Source of the DNA: an uncultured Erythrobacter sp.
GTDB taxonomy: Bacteria > Pseudomonadota > Alphaproteobacteria > Sphingomonadales > Sphingomonadaceae
Direction: 5' to 3'
DNA length: 64,000 nucleotides
Assembly: GCA_947500645.1 (NCBI GenBank)
Contig: CANMSD010000002.1
Location: forward strand, 620,001-684,000
Numbering within the stretch: position 1 is the first letter of the stretch; each line of letters begins with the position of its first letter. A program made the translations under genes and the position numbers. Below, in pieces: positions 9,135 through 16,382 of this stretch. A model generated the notes under the pieces. That model worked only from the letters and a program-made list of their open reading frames with translations, had not been told where the DNA came from and ran no database searches.

Positions 9135-9882
9135 TAGCGAAGAAATCTCCAGCGCCTTGCGCACCTTGATCGTCGACGACGAACCCCTTGCGGTTGAGCG
9201 AATCCAGGTGATCTGCGCAGAGCTTCCCGCGATCAGCGTGGTTGGAACTGCAAGCGATGGTGCAGCGGCCTTGCGTCTGGCCGAGGCACTGACGCCCGAT
9301 CTCATCTTGCTCGACATGACAATGCCGGAGCTCGATGGTTTGGGCGTGGCCCGTCAATTGGCAGAAGCCGAGAACCCACCAGCGGTGATTTTTGTAACCG
9401 CGCATGATGACTTCGCGGTGGAAGCGTTTGATCTTGAAGCGATCGACTATGTCTTGAAACCGGTATCGGCTGACCGGCTGGGCCGCGCCATAGAAAGGGC
9501 TGCTGCCAGACGCGGTGAACGTACGAAGAAATCAGGCAAATGGCTCGACGAGCTGTGGGTTCCCCATCGCTCCGAATTGCTGCGCGTCGCCGTTAGCGAA
9601 GTGCATCAGATCGATGCAGAGCGCGACTATGTGCGTCTGCATATTGGCACCGATGATGCGCCGCAATCCTATCTCTTGCTGCAAACCATCGCCGGTCTTG
9701 AGAAGCGCCTGGATCCCGAAGAGTTTATCCGCATTCACCGCTCCACCATTTTGCGGCGCGATAATATTCGCGGGCTTCGTCACGATGGCCTTGGGGTATG
9801 GTCGGCTGAACTACAAAGCGGCGAAGCCTTGCGGATCGGGCGAACCTATCTCTCCAAGGTAAAGGCGATGGCTGGGCGCTAG
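9127..9882 (+). CDS. LytTR-type response regulator
   Basis: 251 residues from the ATG at 9127, chosen because it overlaps the kinase stop; the longer frame from 9082 lies entirely inside the kinase. The receiver domain (about 10-125) has the acidic pair in IVDDEPLAVERI, the phosphoacceptor Asp in LILLDMTMPELDG, the Thr in FVTAHDDFAVEAF and the Lys in YVLKPVSADRL. A LytTR DNA-binding domain follows (about 155-250) with VSEVHQIDAERDYVRLH and the IHRSTILRRDNI segment. It should bind direct-repeat promoter sites once phosphorylated by the partner kinase. Target genes cannot be named. Confidence 0.94.
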   Translation: MADSEEISSALRTLIVDDEPLAVERIQVICAELPAISVVGTASDGAAALRLAEALTPDLILLDMTMPELDGLGVARQLAEAENPPAVIFVTAHDDFAVEAFDLEAIDYVLKPVSADRLGRAIERAAARRGERTKKSGKWLDELWVPHRSELLRVAVSEVHQIDAERDYVRLHIGTDDAPQSYLLLQTIAGLEKRLDPEEFIRIHRSTILRRDNIRGLRHDGLGVWSAELQSGEALRIGRTYLSKVKAMAGR

Positions 9883-9937
9883 TTTGCTGCGCAGTTCGAC
9901 AATACTGCGTGCTTTCACAACTTAAGCACATCAAAAT

Positions 9938-10001
9938 GCGGCCCGAACCCTGGGACTGGATAGGGTTCGAGCCGCAGGCTGTGCACTTGGGTTCAAGTGC
10001 A
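9938..10001. terminator. Two adjacent hairpins between convergent genes
   Basis: The first stem pairs 14 bases at 9938-9951 with 9962-9975, with one G-T wobble. The second is a perfect 8-base stem, TGCACTTG (9982-9989) with CAAGTGCA (9994-10001), and a GGTT loop. They sit between the response regulator and the UrcA gene on the other strand. That position suits bidirectional termination, but neither stem has a long U tract, so termination may be weak or Rho-assisted. Confidence 0.45.
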
Positions 10002-10025
10002 AACCGGGTAATTTCTTTCGGCGTT

Positions 10026-10334
10026 TTAGCCGCCCCGTTGCTGGTCTCGGATCATGGTTGCGACCTGCTTCTCGACGCTTTTGACAGCGTTTTTGTAACA
10101 GGAACTACGGCTAGCTGACTTCAAGCGTGTTCCGGTACGAACGGCATTGGTCTCGCAGATCTTTTTGGCCGCTTGATCAATTCGGCGATCAAGTCGTTCC
10201 TGGCCTTCTACGGTGCTAAGATCCAAATCTCTGGTTTCGACGGTCATTGTTGGCTTTTCGTCAGAACCGGCCATGACCGGTGTGGCAACAACGGCCAAAC
10301 TGAGCGCCGCGGCGCTTATTGCAGTCTTCAACAT
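10026..10334 (-). CDS. UrcA family exported protein
   Basis: 102 residues. A signal peptide (MLKTAISAAALSLAVVATPVMA) precedes a mature part carrying the UrcA pattern: a beta strand and DLDLSTVEGQERLDRRIDQA, then KKICETNAV and a second Cys in SSCYKNAVKSV. The two cysteines probably form a disulfide in the periplasm. The family is widespread in Sphingomonadales and Caulobacterales with no established function. The start at 10334 was chosen because it begins the signal peptide; the longer frame upstream looks non-coding. A second member lies at 37961-38299. Confidence 0.85.
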   Translation of the reverse strand: MLKTAISAAALSLAVVATPVMAGSDEKPTMTVETRDLDLSTVEGQERLDRRIDQAAKKICETNAVRTGTRLKSASRSSCYKNAVKSVEKQVATMIRDQQRGG

Positions 10335-10558
10335 CCTAGTCCTCCATTTGCGAGGAACGGCTCTGTTCGACGGGGTTCGAACGGGGATCAGAGCTGTCCT
10401 TGCAGGATTAGAGCTAGGCCAAGCGCTCGGGTTGATCAGCTCAATGTCGATTACCGCTGTAATCGCCTCGACTGGCGCAGACGGGTTCGGACCGATGCGG
10501 CAGTCCGCCCGACGAATGGCCCTTTTCACCGGACCAGCGTTTACGCCATAATGCCACA

Positions 10559-10828
10559 ATGCTCGCTTTGGTGATCATATTCGTGCTTGGAGTCGGCAAC
10601 TTTGCGATGCACAAGGCCGTGCTCGAAAGCGGGCATCCACTTCTCGGTCAAATGCCGTGGTTTGTACATATGCTTAGCGGGCGCCTGACCTTGGCGACGG
10701 AGTTCATGGTGTTGCTGGCTGCGCTGATGCTTGCAGCGAATGGCTGGCCGGGGCTGGTCTGGGCCTATCTCGCCTATAGTGGGTTGAACGCCATCGCGGC
10801 TTGGCTGATCCTGACAGACCAGGTCTAG
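10559..10828 (+). CDS. Small membrane protein, hypothetical
   Basis: 89 residues with three hydrophobic stretches: about 1-20, 43-63 and 66-84. The connecting segment contains HKAVLESGHPLLGQMPWFVH, whose two His residues and Pro flank the first loop. No export cleavage site or catalytic motif is seen. It is 63 bases upstream of a metallophosphoesterase gene on the same strand and may be cotranscribed with it. I do not recognise a named family. Confidence 0.68.
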   Translation: MLALVIIFVLGVGNFAMHKAVLESGHPLLGQMPWFVHMLSGRLTLATEFMVLLAALMLAANGWPGLVWAYLAYSGLNAIAAWLILTDQV

Positions 10829-10891
10829 CGCGAGGCGCGAACGCACTTAGCTATTGCTCTTTTGCGTCAAGCGCGCTTGGCAGGCGAGGAA

Positions 10892-11644
10892 ATGGCGACA
10901 CGATTGTTTCATATCTCCGATGTGCATTTCGGCGTTGAGGATCGCTCAGCGCTGGACGCGGTTGCCGCGGCTATTGCTGAGGAGCAGCCGGATGCCGTGG
11001 TCTGCACTGGTGATCTGACACAGCGGGCCAAGCATCGCGAGTACGCTGCTGCGGCAGACTGGTTTGCGTCATTGAATGCGCCGACTGTGCTGCAGGCCGG
11101 CAATCACGACATGCCCTATTACAACATGTGGGAGCGGTTTACCGATCCCTATCGCCGCTACCGCCGCCTGAATGCAAAAGTGGGGGCGGAATTGCAGTCA
11201 GAGGACGTTGTACTGGTCCCTCTGGTCACGACCGTGCGTGTGCAGCCGCGTTTCCCCTGGTCCGATGGCTTTGTTCGTCAGCGACCGCTGGATCGGACCG
11301 TGCGGATGCTACGAGAGCTGGCTGATGATCCGCGCACCAAAATCGTGATGTGTCACCATCCGCTGCTCGGGCCAGAGGACAGCGGCACTAATGCGACGAT
11401 TGGCGGAGATGACGCTTTCACAGCAATTGCGGCCGCCGGCGCTGATGCGGTGATCTCTGGTCATGTACACACCCCCTTTGACGAAATGCGGGTGCGCAAC
11501 GGACATTCGCTGCGAATGATCGGGGTGGGCACGCTTTCAACCCGGCTGCGGCATGGCGCACCGCCTTCTTACAAGGTTTTGACCTGTGAAAAGGGCGGCG
11601 TGATCGGAGTTGAAAAGCGTGTCGTTGGTGACTCACCAACCTGA
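10892..11644 (+). CDS. Calcineurin-like metallophosphoesterase
   Basis: 250 residues with all the metal-binding blocks of the family in order: HISDVHFG (about residues 6-13), TGDLTQR, GNHDMPYY, a CHHPLLG block and a C-terminal GHVHTPF. These place the di-metal centre of a phosphodiesterase or phosphomonoesterase, likely cytoplasmic because no signal peptide is visible. The ATG at 10892 begins four residues before the first motif; the TTG at 10862 would add ten residues of uncertain value. The substrate could be a cyclic nucleotide, a dinucleotide or a lipid-linked phosphate, which the sequence does not decide. Confidence 0.9.
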   Translation: MATRLFHISDVHFGVEDRSALDAVAAAIAEEQPDAVVCTGDLTQRAKHREYAAAADWFASLNAPTVLQAGNHDMPYYNMWERFTDPYRRYRRLNAKVGAELQSEDVVLVPLVTTVRVQPRFPWSDGFVRQRPLDRTVRMLRELADDPRTKIVMCHHPLLGPEDSGTNATIGGDDAFTAIAAAGADAVISGHVHTPFDEMRVRNGHSLRMIGVGTLSTRLRHGAPPSYKVLTCEKGGVIGVEKRVVGDSPT

Positions 11645-11796
11645 TCTACGCCTGGTAGAACCTCGCTCAGGCCAATTCTGATTACCATTTTAACCCTGTC
11701 TCTAAGGCTCGTTTCAACCCTTTCTCGGTCACATCTGGCGTGAAAGCTGGTCGTTTGCGCGGTTTGAATGCTTCCGCGCATCTAAGGGGGGCAATT

Positions 11797-11997
11797 ATGA
11801 GCGCTATCAAAGCGATGATTTTGGGAGCGGTGCTGTCTGCAGTGATCGCGCTGGTCATTGGTTCGCAAGGGTCCAGCGGCGGCTATCTTGCCGTGCACAA
11901 TATGCGAGTGGGCGACTACTCACTCTATTGGTCGTGGCCGCTCTTCCTGGCTGGCACCGGCCTATCCTGGGGTTTGATGATCCTGCAGCCGGACTAG
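11797..11997 (+). CDS. Small two-helix membrane protein, hypothetical
   Basis: 66 residues from the ATG at 11797, with AAGGGGGG as a strong ribosome binding site nine bases upstream; the longer frame from 11740 lacks one. Two hydrophobic helices (about 4-23 and 45-63) flank a loop with GSQGSSGGYLAVHNM and DYSLYWSWP. No known motif. It is monocistronic, with a bidirectional terminator immediately after it. Confidence 0.7.
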   Translation: MSAIKAMILGAVLSAVIALVIGSQGSSGGYLAVHNMRVGDYSLYWSWPLFLAGTGLSWGLMILQPD

Positions 11998-12018
11998 GCT
12001 GCTTTGCCAATCACCTGC

Positions 12019-12065
12019 CAAAACAAAAAGGCGGCCCGGTAAGGAGCCGCCTTTCTTTTGTTTTG
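12019..12065. terminator. Bidirectional intrinsic terminator
   Basis: A perfect 9-base stem, AAAGGCGGC (12027-12035) with GCCGCCTTT (12046-12054), and a 10-base loop is bordered by an A-rich run on the left and TTTCTTTTGTTTT on the right. It therefore works as an intrinsic terminator for the small membrane-protein gene on the plus strand and for rpsI on the minus strand. Confidence 0.88.
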
Positions 12066-12076
12066 GTTGGAAGCGA

Positions 12077-12676
12077 TTAACGCTTCGAGAACTGGAAGCT
12101 ACGGCGGGCTTTCGCGCGGCCATACTTCTTACGTTCAACCACACGGCTATCCCGGGTGAGGAAGCCAGCTGCCTTGACCGTAGCACGCAGAGTAGGCTCA
12201 TACTTGGTGAGAGCCTGACTGATACCGTGCTTCACCGCGCCAGCCTGACCTGACAGGCCACCACCGCGAACGGTTGCCACGATGTCATACTGACCGACAC
12301 GATCGGTGATCGCGAAAGGCTGGTTGATGATCAGGCGCAGGGTAGGGCGCGCGAAATAGACGTCCTGGCTGCGACCGTTGATCGTGATCTCGCCCTTGCC
12401 TGGCTTCAACCAGACGCGTGCGACGGCGTCCTTACGGCGACCGGTTGCATAGGCACGGCCATACTGGTCGAGCTCTTGCTCGCGCAGCGGAGCTGCGGGA
12501 TTTTGCGCAATCTCAGCTGCATCGGCAGCCGGTGCATCGCCAGCAATATCCTTGAGATCGGCGAGATCAGACACGGTTTCCGTGGTCGTTTCCGTTGCTG
12601 CCTCGGTTGTCGATTCAGCTTTGGTCTCTTCCACAGCTGCCTCTGGGGCGGTTTCGCTTGTCTTTTTGTCAGCCAT
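12077..12676 (-). CDS. rpsI: 30S ribosomal protein S9 with acidic N-terminal extension
   Basis: 199 residues. The C-terminal 130 or so are standard S9 ([32 protein letters not shown], ending [10 protein letters not shown], whose basic tail reaches the ribosomal P site). The first about 70 residues form a Glu/Thr/Ala-rich, strongly acidic extension ([20 protein letters not shown]) not present in enterobacterial S9. It is second in the rplM-rpsI operon, overlapping the rplM stop in a TAATG junction. The extension is unlikely to bind RNA, given its charge; its role is unknown. Confidence 0.96.
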   Translation of the reverse strand: MADKKTSETAPEAAVEETKAESTTEAATETTTETVSDLADLKDIAGDAPAADAAEIAQNPAAPLREQELDQYGRAYATGRRKDAVARVWLKPGKGEITINGRSQDVYFARPTLRLIINQPFAITDRVGQYDIVATVRGGGLSGQAGAVKHGISQALTKYEPTLRATVKAAGFLTRDSRVVERKKYGRAKARRSFQFSKR

Positions 12677-13155
12677 TATGCGGTGACCTTATTCTTGCGG
12701 TTCATGGAAGCGACGTCGAGCGTGGCCGGGTTCTGCCCGTCATGTGGGTGCTCGGTGCCACTGTAGAGATGCAATGCGCGCATTTGCTGGCGGCCAAGCG
12801 GGCCGCGCGGGATCATCCGCTCAATAGCTTTCTCAAGCACGCGCTCTGGAAAGCGACCTTCGAGAACCTTTTCAGGGGTCGTTTCCTTGATACCGCCAGG
12901 GTGGCCGGTGTGCTTGTAATAGATCTTGTTGGCCATCTTGTTGCCGGTGAACCTCACCTTGTCGACATTGATGACGATCACGTGATCGCCGCAATCAACA
13001 TGCGGGGTGTAGCTTGGCTTGTGCTTGCCGCGCAGAATGTTGGCGATGATCGAAGCGACACGGCCAACAACCAGGCCGTCGGCATCGATAATGTGCCATT
13101 TCTTTTCGACCTCGGCCGGTTTGATCGACCGGGTCTGTTTGCTGAGCGCCTTCAT
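12676..13155 (-). CDS. rplM: 50S ribosomal protein L13
   Basis: 159 residues with family blocks [38 protein letters not shown] in pieces, and the terminal motif [13 protein letters not shown] followed by [17 protein letters not shown]13 is an early assembly protein of the large subunit. It leads the rplM-rpsI operon. The leader between a TTGACT box (13296-13291, minus strand) and the ATG contains a terminator-like hairpin (listed separately), which suggests control in the 5' untranslated region. Confidence 0.97.
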   Translation of the reverse strand: MKALSKQTRSIKPAEVEKKWHIIDADGLVVGRVASIIANILRGKHKPSYTPHVDCGDHVIVINVDKVRFTGNKMANKIYYKHTGHPGGIKETTPEKVLEGRFPERVLEKAIERMIPRGPLGRQQMRALHLYSGTEHPHDGQNPATLDVASMNRKNKVTA

Positions 13156-13185
13156 GGGCTTTGTCCTTAACCTGTCAGAGGTTGG

Positions 13186-13222
13186 TAAAAATCAAAACAG
13201 CCGGGCGAAATCGCCGCGGCTG
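13186..13222 (-). terminator. Terminator-like hairpin in the rplM leader
   Basis: On the minus strand, CAGCC (13222-13218) pairs with GGCTG (13202-13198). An inner GGCGA/CGCC-type helix lies between them, and a U-rich TTTTGATTTTT run follows down to about 13187. It lies about 30-65 bases before the rplM ATG and downstream of the most likely promoter, so it would act as an attenuator. Alternatively it terminates read-through from the gene at 13378. Confidence 0.5.
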
Positions 13223-13377
13223 CGAATCGCGGACCGGTTATACGCACGATCCAGCGAAGCGAGGCGCGATTTGTCGCTTTAGCACCGCCAAGTCAAGCAA
13301 AACCGGGCGTTCCGCGGAAGGTAAAATAATACCGCAAGGCGATTCAAGTGCACTTGTAGGGCTTGTCTGCGGCTCGC

Positions 13378-14097
13378 TTATCCCTTTGAAAGGGTCCAGA
13401 TCTCGCTGGCTTTGCGCTCATCGCCCTGAATGCGGGTGACGATCTGCCGTTCTGCGCGCTCAAGCCAGTCATAGCCCGGCGTGCGGCTAGCAGCATAGGT
13501 GAACTCGAACTCGCCTATGGATCCGTCGGGCAGGTTCACCGGGCGCACCGAATGTGCCTCTGCGTCTTTGGGGTAGAATAGATCGCGCGGCATCTGCTCG
13601 AGCATTGTTCCGCTGGCTCGCTGCAATTGTGCGAGGTAAGCCCTGCGCTCTGCCTTGCGAGAGGCTGAGTCCCCTCGATTGGCGATGATCGCTTCGGCTT
13701 CCCTTATCGCTGCCTCAAGATCGACTTTAGCGATTGCCTCGCCGATCTTCATTATCTCGCCGGTCGCGCTCAGCATGATCGGAAACATGCCAACGGTGGA
13801 GCGTGCTTGTTCAATCTCCGCCAAACGTTGCAATTCCGGTGGTGCTTGAACCTGCGCCAACACTTGGTCGCCGATTATTGCGATACCGCGGCCCTGGTGA
13901 GCGAATTCAACTTGCCAAACCCGCTCTACCACCACGCTCGCCCCGTCGCGAAGGCCGCGTTCGATCGTGCGAGAAAGCCTCATGGGCCCGGTGGGGATGG
14001 CAACGCCGCTTTGCGCGAGCAAGGGTGCGGATATTCCGACAGCAATACAGCCTCCGAATACAGAGGCGATCGCTGATCGCCGTGTGACCCCACTCAT
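13378..14097 (-). CDS. Exported protein, hypothetical
   Basis: 239 residues. The N-terminus has a hydrophobic export signal (SAIASVFGGCIAVGISAPLLA) after a TRRS start; it is not a canonical twin-arginine motif. The mature part is mixed alpha/beta with an Ala/Glu/Arg-rich helical centre (about 120-165) containing RKAERRAYLAQLQRASGTML. A C-terminal beta-like segment reads SIGEFEFTYAASRTPGYDW. I recognise no catalytic motif. It is downstream of cutA on the same strand with a 15-base gap, so the two are probably cotranscribed. Confidence 0.7.
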   Translation of the reverse strand: MSGVTRRSAIASVFGGCIAVGISAPLLAQSGVAIPTGPMRLSRTIERGLRDGASVVVERVWQVEFAHQGRGIAIIGDQVLAQVQAPPELQRLAEIEQARSTVGMFPIMLSATGEIMKIGEAIAKVDLEAAIREAEAIIANRGDSASRKAERRAYLAQLQRASGTMLEQMPRDLFYPKDAEAHSVRPVNLPDGSIGEFEFTYAASRTPGYDWLERAERQIVTRIQGDERKASEIWTLSKG

Positions 14098-14112
14098 TTT
14101 GTCGCCCCAAAA

Positions 14113-14442
14113 TCATTCAATCGGTGTCAGCTGACCCAGCCATTCTGTCGTCCCCGAATGTACTGAATCGCAGTTCATCCCAAGTATTGCGGGCGTGTCA
14201 TAAGGATGCAACTCCCCAATTCGTTCGATAGTGCGATCTAGCAAGTCACTGCGTGTCTTGAGCAACACTCCAACTTCTTCGCTGCTTTCTGTGCTGCCTT
14301 GCCAACTAAAGATTGATTCAACTTCGCCAAGCAGGTTGGCGCATGCAATCAATTGCTCATCCAGCAATACGCTGGCCGCGCGGCGAGCTGCTTCACGGTC
14401 AGGGAATGGGCACCAGATGAGCGCGGCTTTTGATTCTGTCAT
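14113..14442 (-). CDS. cutA: CutA-type divalent-ion tolerance protein
   Basis: 109 residues from the ATG at 14442, the usual length. CutA blocks seen are WCPFPDREAARRAASVLL, LIACANLLGEVESIFSWQG and VGVLLKTRSDLLDRTIERI, with the conserved HPYDTPAILGM near residue 80. The family forms very stable trimers resembling PII. Links to copper tolerance are old and indirect. The gene sits between ctaA and the exported hypothetical, all on one strand; 18 bases separate it from the ctaA stop. Confidence 0.92.
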   Translation of the reverse strand: MTESKAALIWCPFPDREAARRAASVLLDEQLIACANLLGEVESIFSWQGSTESSEEVGVLLKTRSDLLDRTIERIGELHPYDTPAILGMNCDSVHSGTTEWLGQLTPIE

Positions 14443-14460
14443 ACCGCAACCATAAAGCAA

Positions 14461-15537
14461 TCAGGTGGCCTGCGCGCGTTTCGCAATTCCATCGCTGTGC
14501 ATACCCCACGCGACGCTTGCGACAAGGAGTGCGCCGACCAGTTGATGCGAAACTGCGATCCACAAAGACACTTCGCTCATTACGGTCGCAATGCCCAGCA
14601 GGACCATCGTGCCAAAGGCGCTGTGGATCGCGATTGATGCCCGTCGGTCGGTCTTGCGCACGCGCCGAGCTAGCCAAACCAGGGCGGCAACGGCAATCCA
14701 GGCCCACCAGCGGTGGAGGAAGTGCAGCAGGAAGGGGTCGTGGGTGAGCGTCCACAACACCCCTTTAGAAAAGTCGACTTCCGGAATCAGTCGCCCGTTC
14801 ATCAGCGGCCAGTCGTAGGCGGCGTGGCCTGCGTTAAGTCCGGCCACCCAGGCACCGAGCAGCAATTGCACGAAGAGCACGCTGGCGATGATCATGGAAG
14901 GACCAGTCAATCGGGCTGGGCGGGAGTTTGGATCGCGGGCGTGGCTCCTAAGGTCCAGTGCGGTCCAGACCAATCCGCCGAGTAAGAAAAGGGCGGTCAA
15001 AAGGTGTGCGGAGAGTCGGAAATGGCTCACGTCGGTCAAATCCGTGCCCACGCCGGATGCCACCATGTACCAGCCAAGCGCTCCCTGCATTCCAATCAGC
15101 GCTAGGATTGCGAAAAGCCGGGCTTTGTAGCCTGCTGGGATTGCGCCCTTGATCCAATACCAGGCCAGTGGGACGGCAAAGGCGAGGCCGATCAGGCGGC
15201 CCAGATTGCGGTGAAACCACTCCCAGAAATAGATGAATTTGAACGCGTCCAAATCCATTCCCGCCGGGCCACTTTCAAAACGGTATTCGCCCGTCTGGCG
15301 GTAGAGGTCGAATTCTGCCTGCCACGCCTCTTCACTGAGCGGCGGCAAAACACCGGTCACCAAGTCCCATTGAGTGATCGACAACCCACTTTCGGTCAGG
15401 CGCGTGATCCCGCCGACCACTACGATCACGACCACCATGGCCGCGACGATCTCCAGCCAACGAGCCAACACTAGCGGTCGCCCGGTGCTGTTCGCTTGAG
15501 CGCCTACACCGCTCGAAATGTCTGCCTGACTTGCCAT
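14461..15537 (-). CDS. ctaA: Heme A synthase, COX15/CtaA family
   Basis: 358 residues with eight predicted membrane helices. Conserved elements are GGITRLTESGLSITQWD after the first helix, FIYFWEWFHRNLGRLIGL with a heme-ligand His, DVSHFRLSAHLLTAL and FLHRWWAWIAVAALV with further His ligands, and SHQLVGALLVASV near the end. The enzyme oxidises the heme O methyl group to make heme A for cytochrome aa3 oxidase in the inner membrane. The start lies about ten bases from the left end of the MITE-like element, so the element borders or forms the promoter region. Confidence 0.95.
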   Translation of the reverse strand: MASQADISSGVGAQANSTGRPLVLARWLEIVAAMVVVIVVVGGITRLTESGLSITQWDLVTGVLPPLSEEAWQAEFDLYRQTGEYRFESGPAGMDLDAFKFIYFWEWFHRNLGRLIGLAFAVPLAWYWIKGAIPAGYKARLFAILALIGMQGALGWYMVASGVGTDLTDVSHFRLSAHLLTALFLLGGLVWTALDLRSHARDPNSRPARLTGPSMIIASVLFVQLLLGAWVAGLNAGHAAYDWPLMNGRLIPEVDFSKGVLWTLTHDPFLLHFLHRWWAWIAVAALVWLARRVRKTDRRASIAIHSAFGTMVLLGIATVMSEVSLWIAVSHQLVGALLVASVAWGMHSDGIAKRAQAT

Positions 15538-15547
15538 CGCGCGGCTT

Positions 15548-15812
15548 AGGGTCAGGACCTAGTAATCGCATGAACCGTGGTGGCTCGTTTGCGGGATGAT
15601 ATGCAAGGAAGTGGCTGAAACGAAGAGTAGTTCTCTTCGTGAGGCCGCTGACGCCACAGATCGCCCGCGAACGGCCACCTGGACGGCTTGGCCAGAAAAT
15701 CGCTGGGCTTCGTCGTTCGGTTGTCCAATAGTACCACTATTCTCCGCCCTCTCTCCTTGCCCAGCGACTTTCTAGCCAAGCCACGGCCATGTGATTACTA
15801 GGTCCTGACCCT
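15548..15812. mobile_element. MITE-like non-autonomous element, about 265 bp
   Basis: AGGGTCAGGACCTAGTAATC at 15548-15567 is the exact inverse complement of 15793-15812; the match continues with one mismatch through a further CATG. Inside are a 24-base inverted pair with two mismatches (15685-15708 with 15759-15782), a perfect hairpin CGAAGAG/CTCTTCG (15621-15639) and AATAGT/ACTATT (15727-15741). No transposase is encoded; the only internal frame, 75 codons, matches nothing I know. No clean target duplication is visible (flanks ...GGCTT and CATTT...). It fills the interval between ctaA and the MerC-like gene, which otherwise holds only that gene's promoter region. Confidence 0.78.
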
Positions 15813-15888
15813 CATTTGTGGCGAGGCGGGCCTCAGTGCAAGCCCGTTCATCGCAAATGCGTTTGCGCTGCGCGCAATCAGCGCTTGC

Positions 15889-15911
15889 GAAATGTGATAA
15901 TGTTACATATC
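15889..15911 (+). promoter_or_regulatory. Zur-like operator upstream of the MerC-like gene
   Basis: A 23-bp AT-rich imperfect palindrome with left half GAAATGT and right half ACATATC around ATAAT. Eight of eleven symmetric positions match, and about 19 of 23 bases fit the Zur consensus as I recall it (GAAATGT-TATA-type palindrome). It ends 14 bases before the ATG at 15926, a position that would occlude transcription start. Zinc-dependent repression is inference. Confidence 0.5.
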
Positions 15912-15925
15912 TAGCTTGCATCGCC

Positions 15926-16318
15926 ATGAATAACGAACCCTCCACGATTCGACCCACCTTGCGTCGACGCCTGGATCAGACAGGCATATGGCTTTCCGGC
16001 CTGTGCGCTTTGCATTGCCTGGCCACGATAGTGATTGTGTCTGGTCTGGGCCTGGGAGGGCAGTTCCTGCTCTCGCCCGACATCCATCGTTATGGCCTTG
16101 CGCTGGCTCTGATCGTCGCTGCGGTTGCGATCGGTTGGGGCGCGTTGAAGCATCGGCAGGCTGCGCCTTTCGTAATTGCGATGACGGGCCTCACCTTTAT
16201 GGGCGGAGCGCTGGCTGTGCCGCACGGATTTGAAGAGGCGATACTGACCATTATTGGCGTTGCCTTGGTCTCACTCGGCCACGTCCTCAATTTGCGTCAC
16301 GCACACCGAGCCCACTAA
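15926..16318 (+). CDS. MerC domain membrane protein, possibly zinc-linked
   Basis: 130 residues, four membrane helices (about 17-40, 47-66, 72-92, 95-114). The MerC hallmark Cys pair is in the first helix as LCALHCLA, and a His-rich tail, NLRHAHRAH, closes the protein. True mercury MerC lies in mer operons, but no merR, merT, merA or merP is nearby. With a Zur-like palindrome just upstream, handling of zinc or another metal is a better guess than mercury uptake. The ATG at 15926 is preferred; the longer frame from 15818 runs across the operator. Confidence 0.8.
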   Translation: MNNEPSTIRPTLRRRLDQTGIWLSGLCALHCLATIVIVSGLGLGGQFLLSPDIHRYGLALALIVAAVAIGWGALKHRQAAPFVIAMTGLTFMGGALAVPHGFEEAILTIIGVALVSLGHVLNLRHAHRAH

Positions 16319-16382
16319 ACTATAGAGCGAAACGCGTGCGCTAGCGCTTGCGCCGCGCGGCGAGGGCACTATCTCGCGGATC

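Noticed and set aside
15552..15779. A 75-codon frame inside the MITE-like element
   Set aside because: It ends within a terminal repeat, has no ribosome binding site and shows no similarity I recognise to transposases.
16319..16382. Thiamine pyrophosphate riboswitch before thiSG
   Set aside because: The 64 bases carry no THI-box core such as CTGAGA and are too short for the aptamer.
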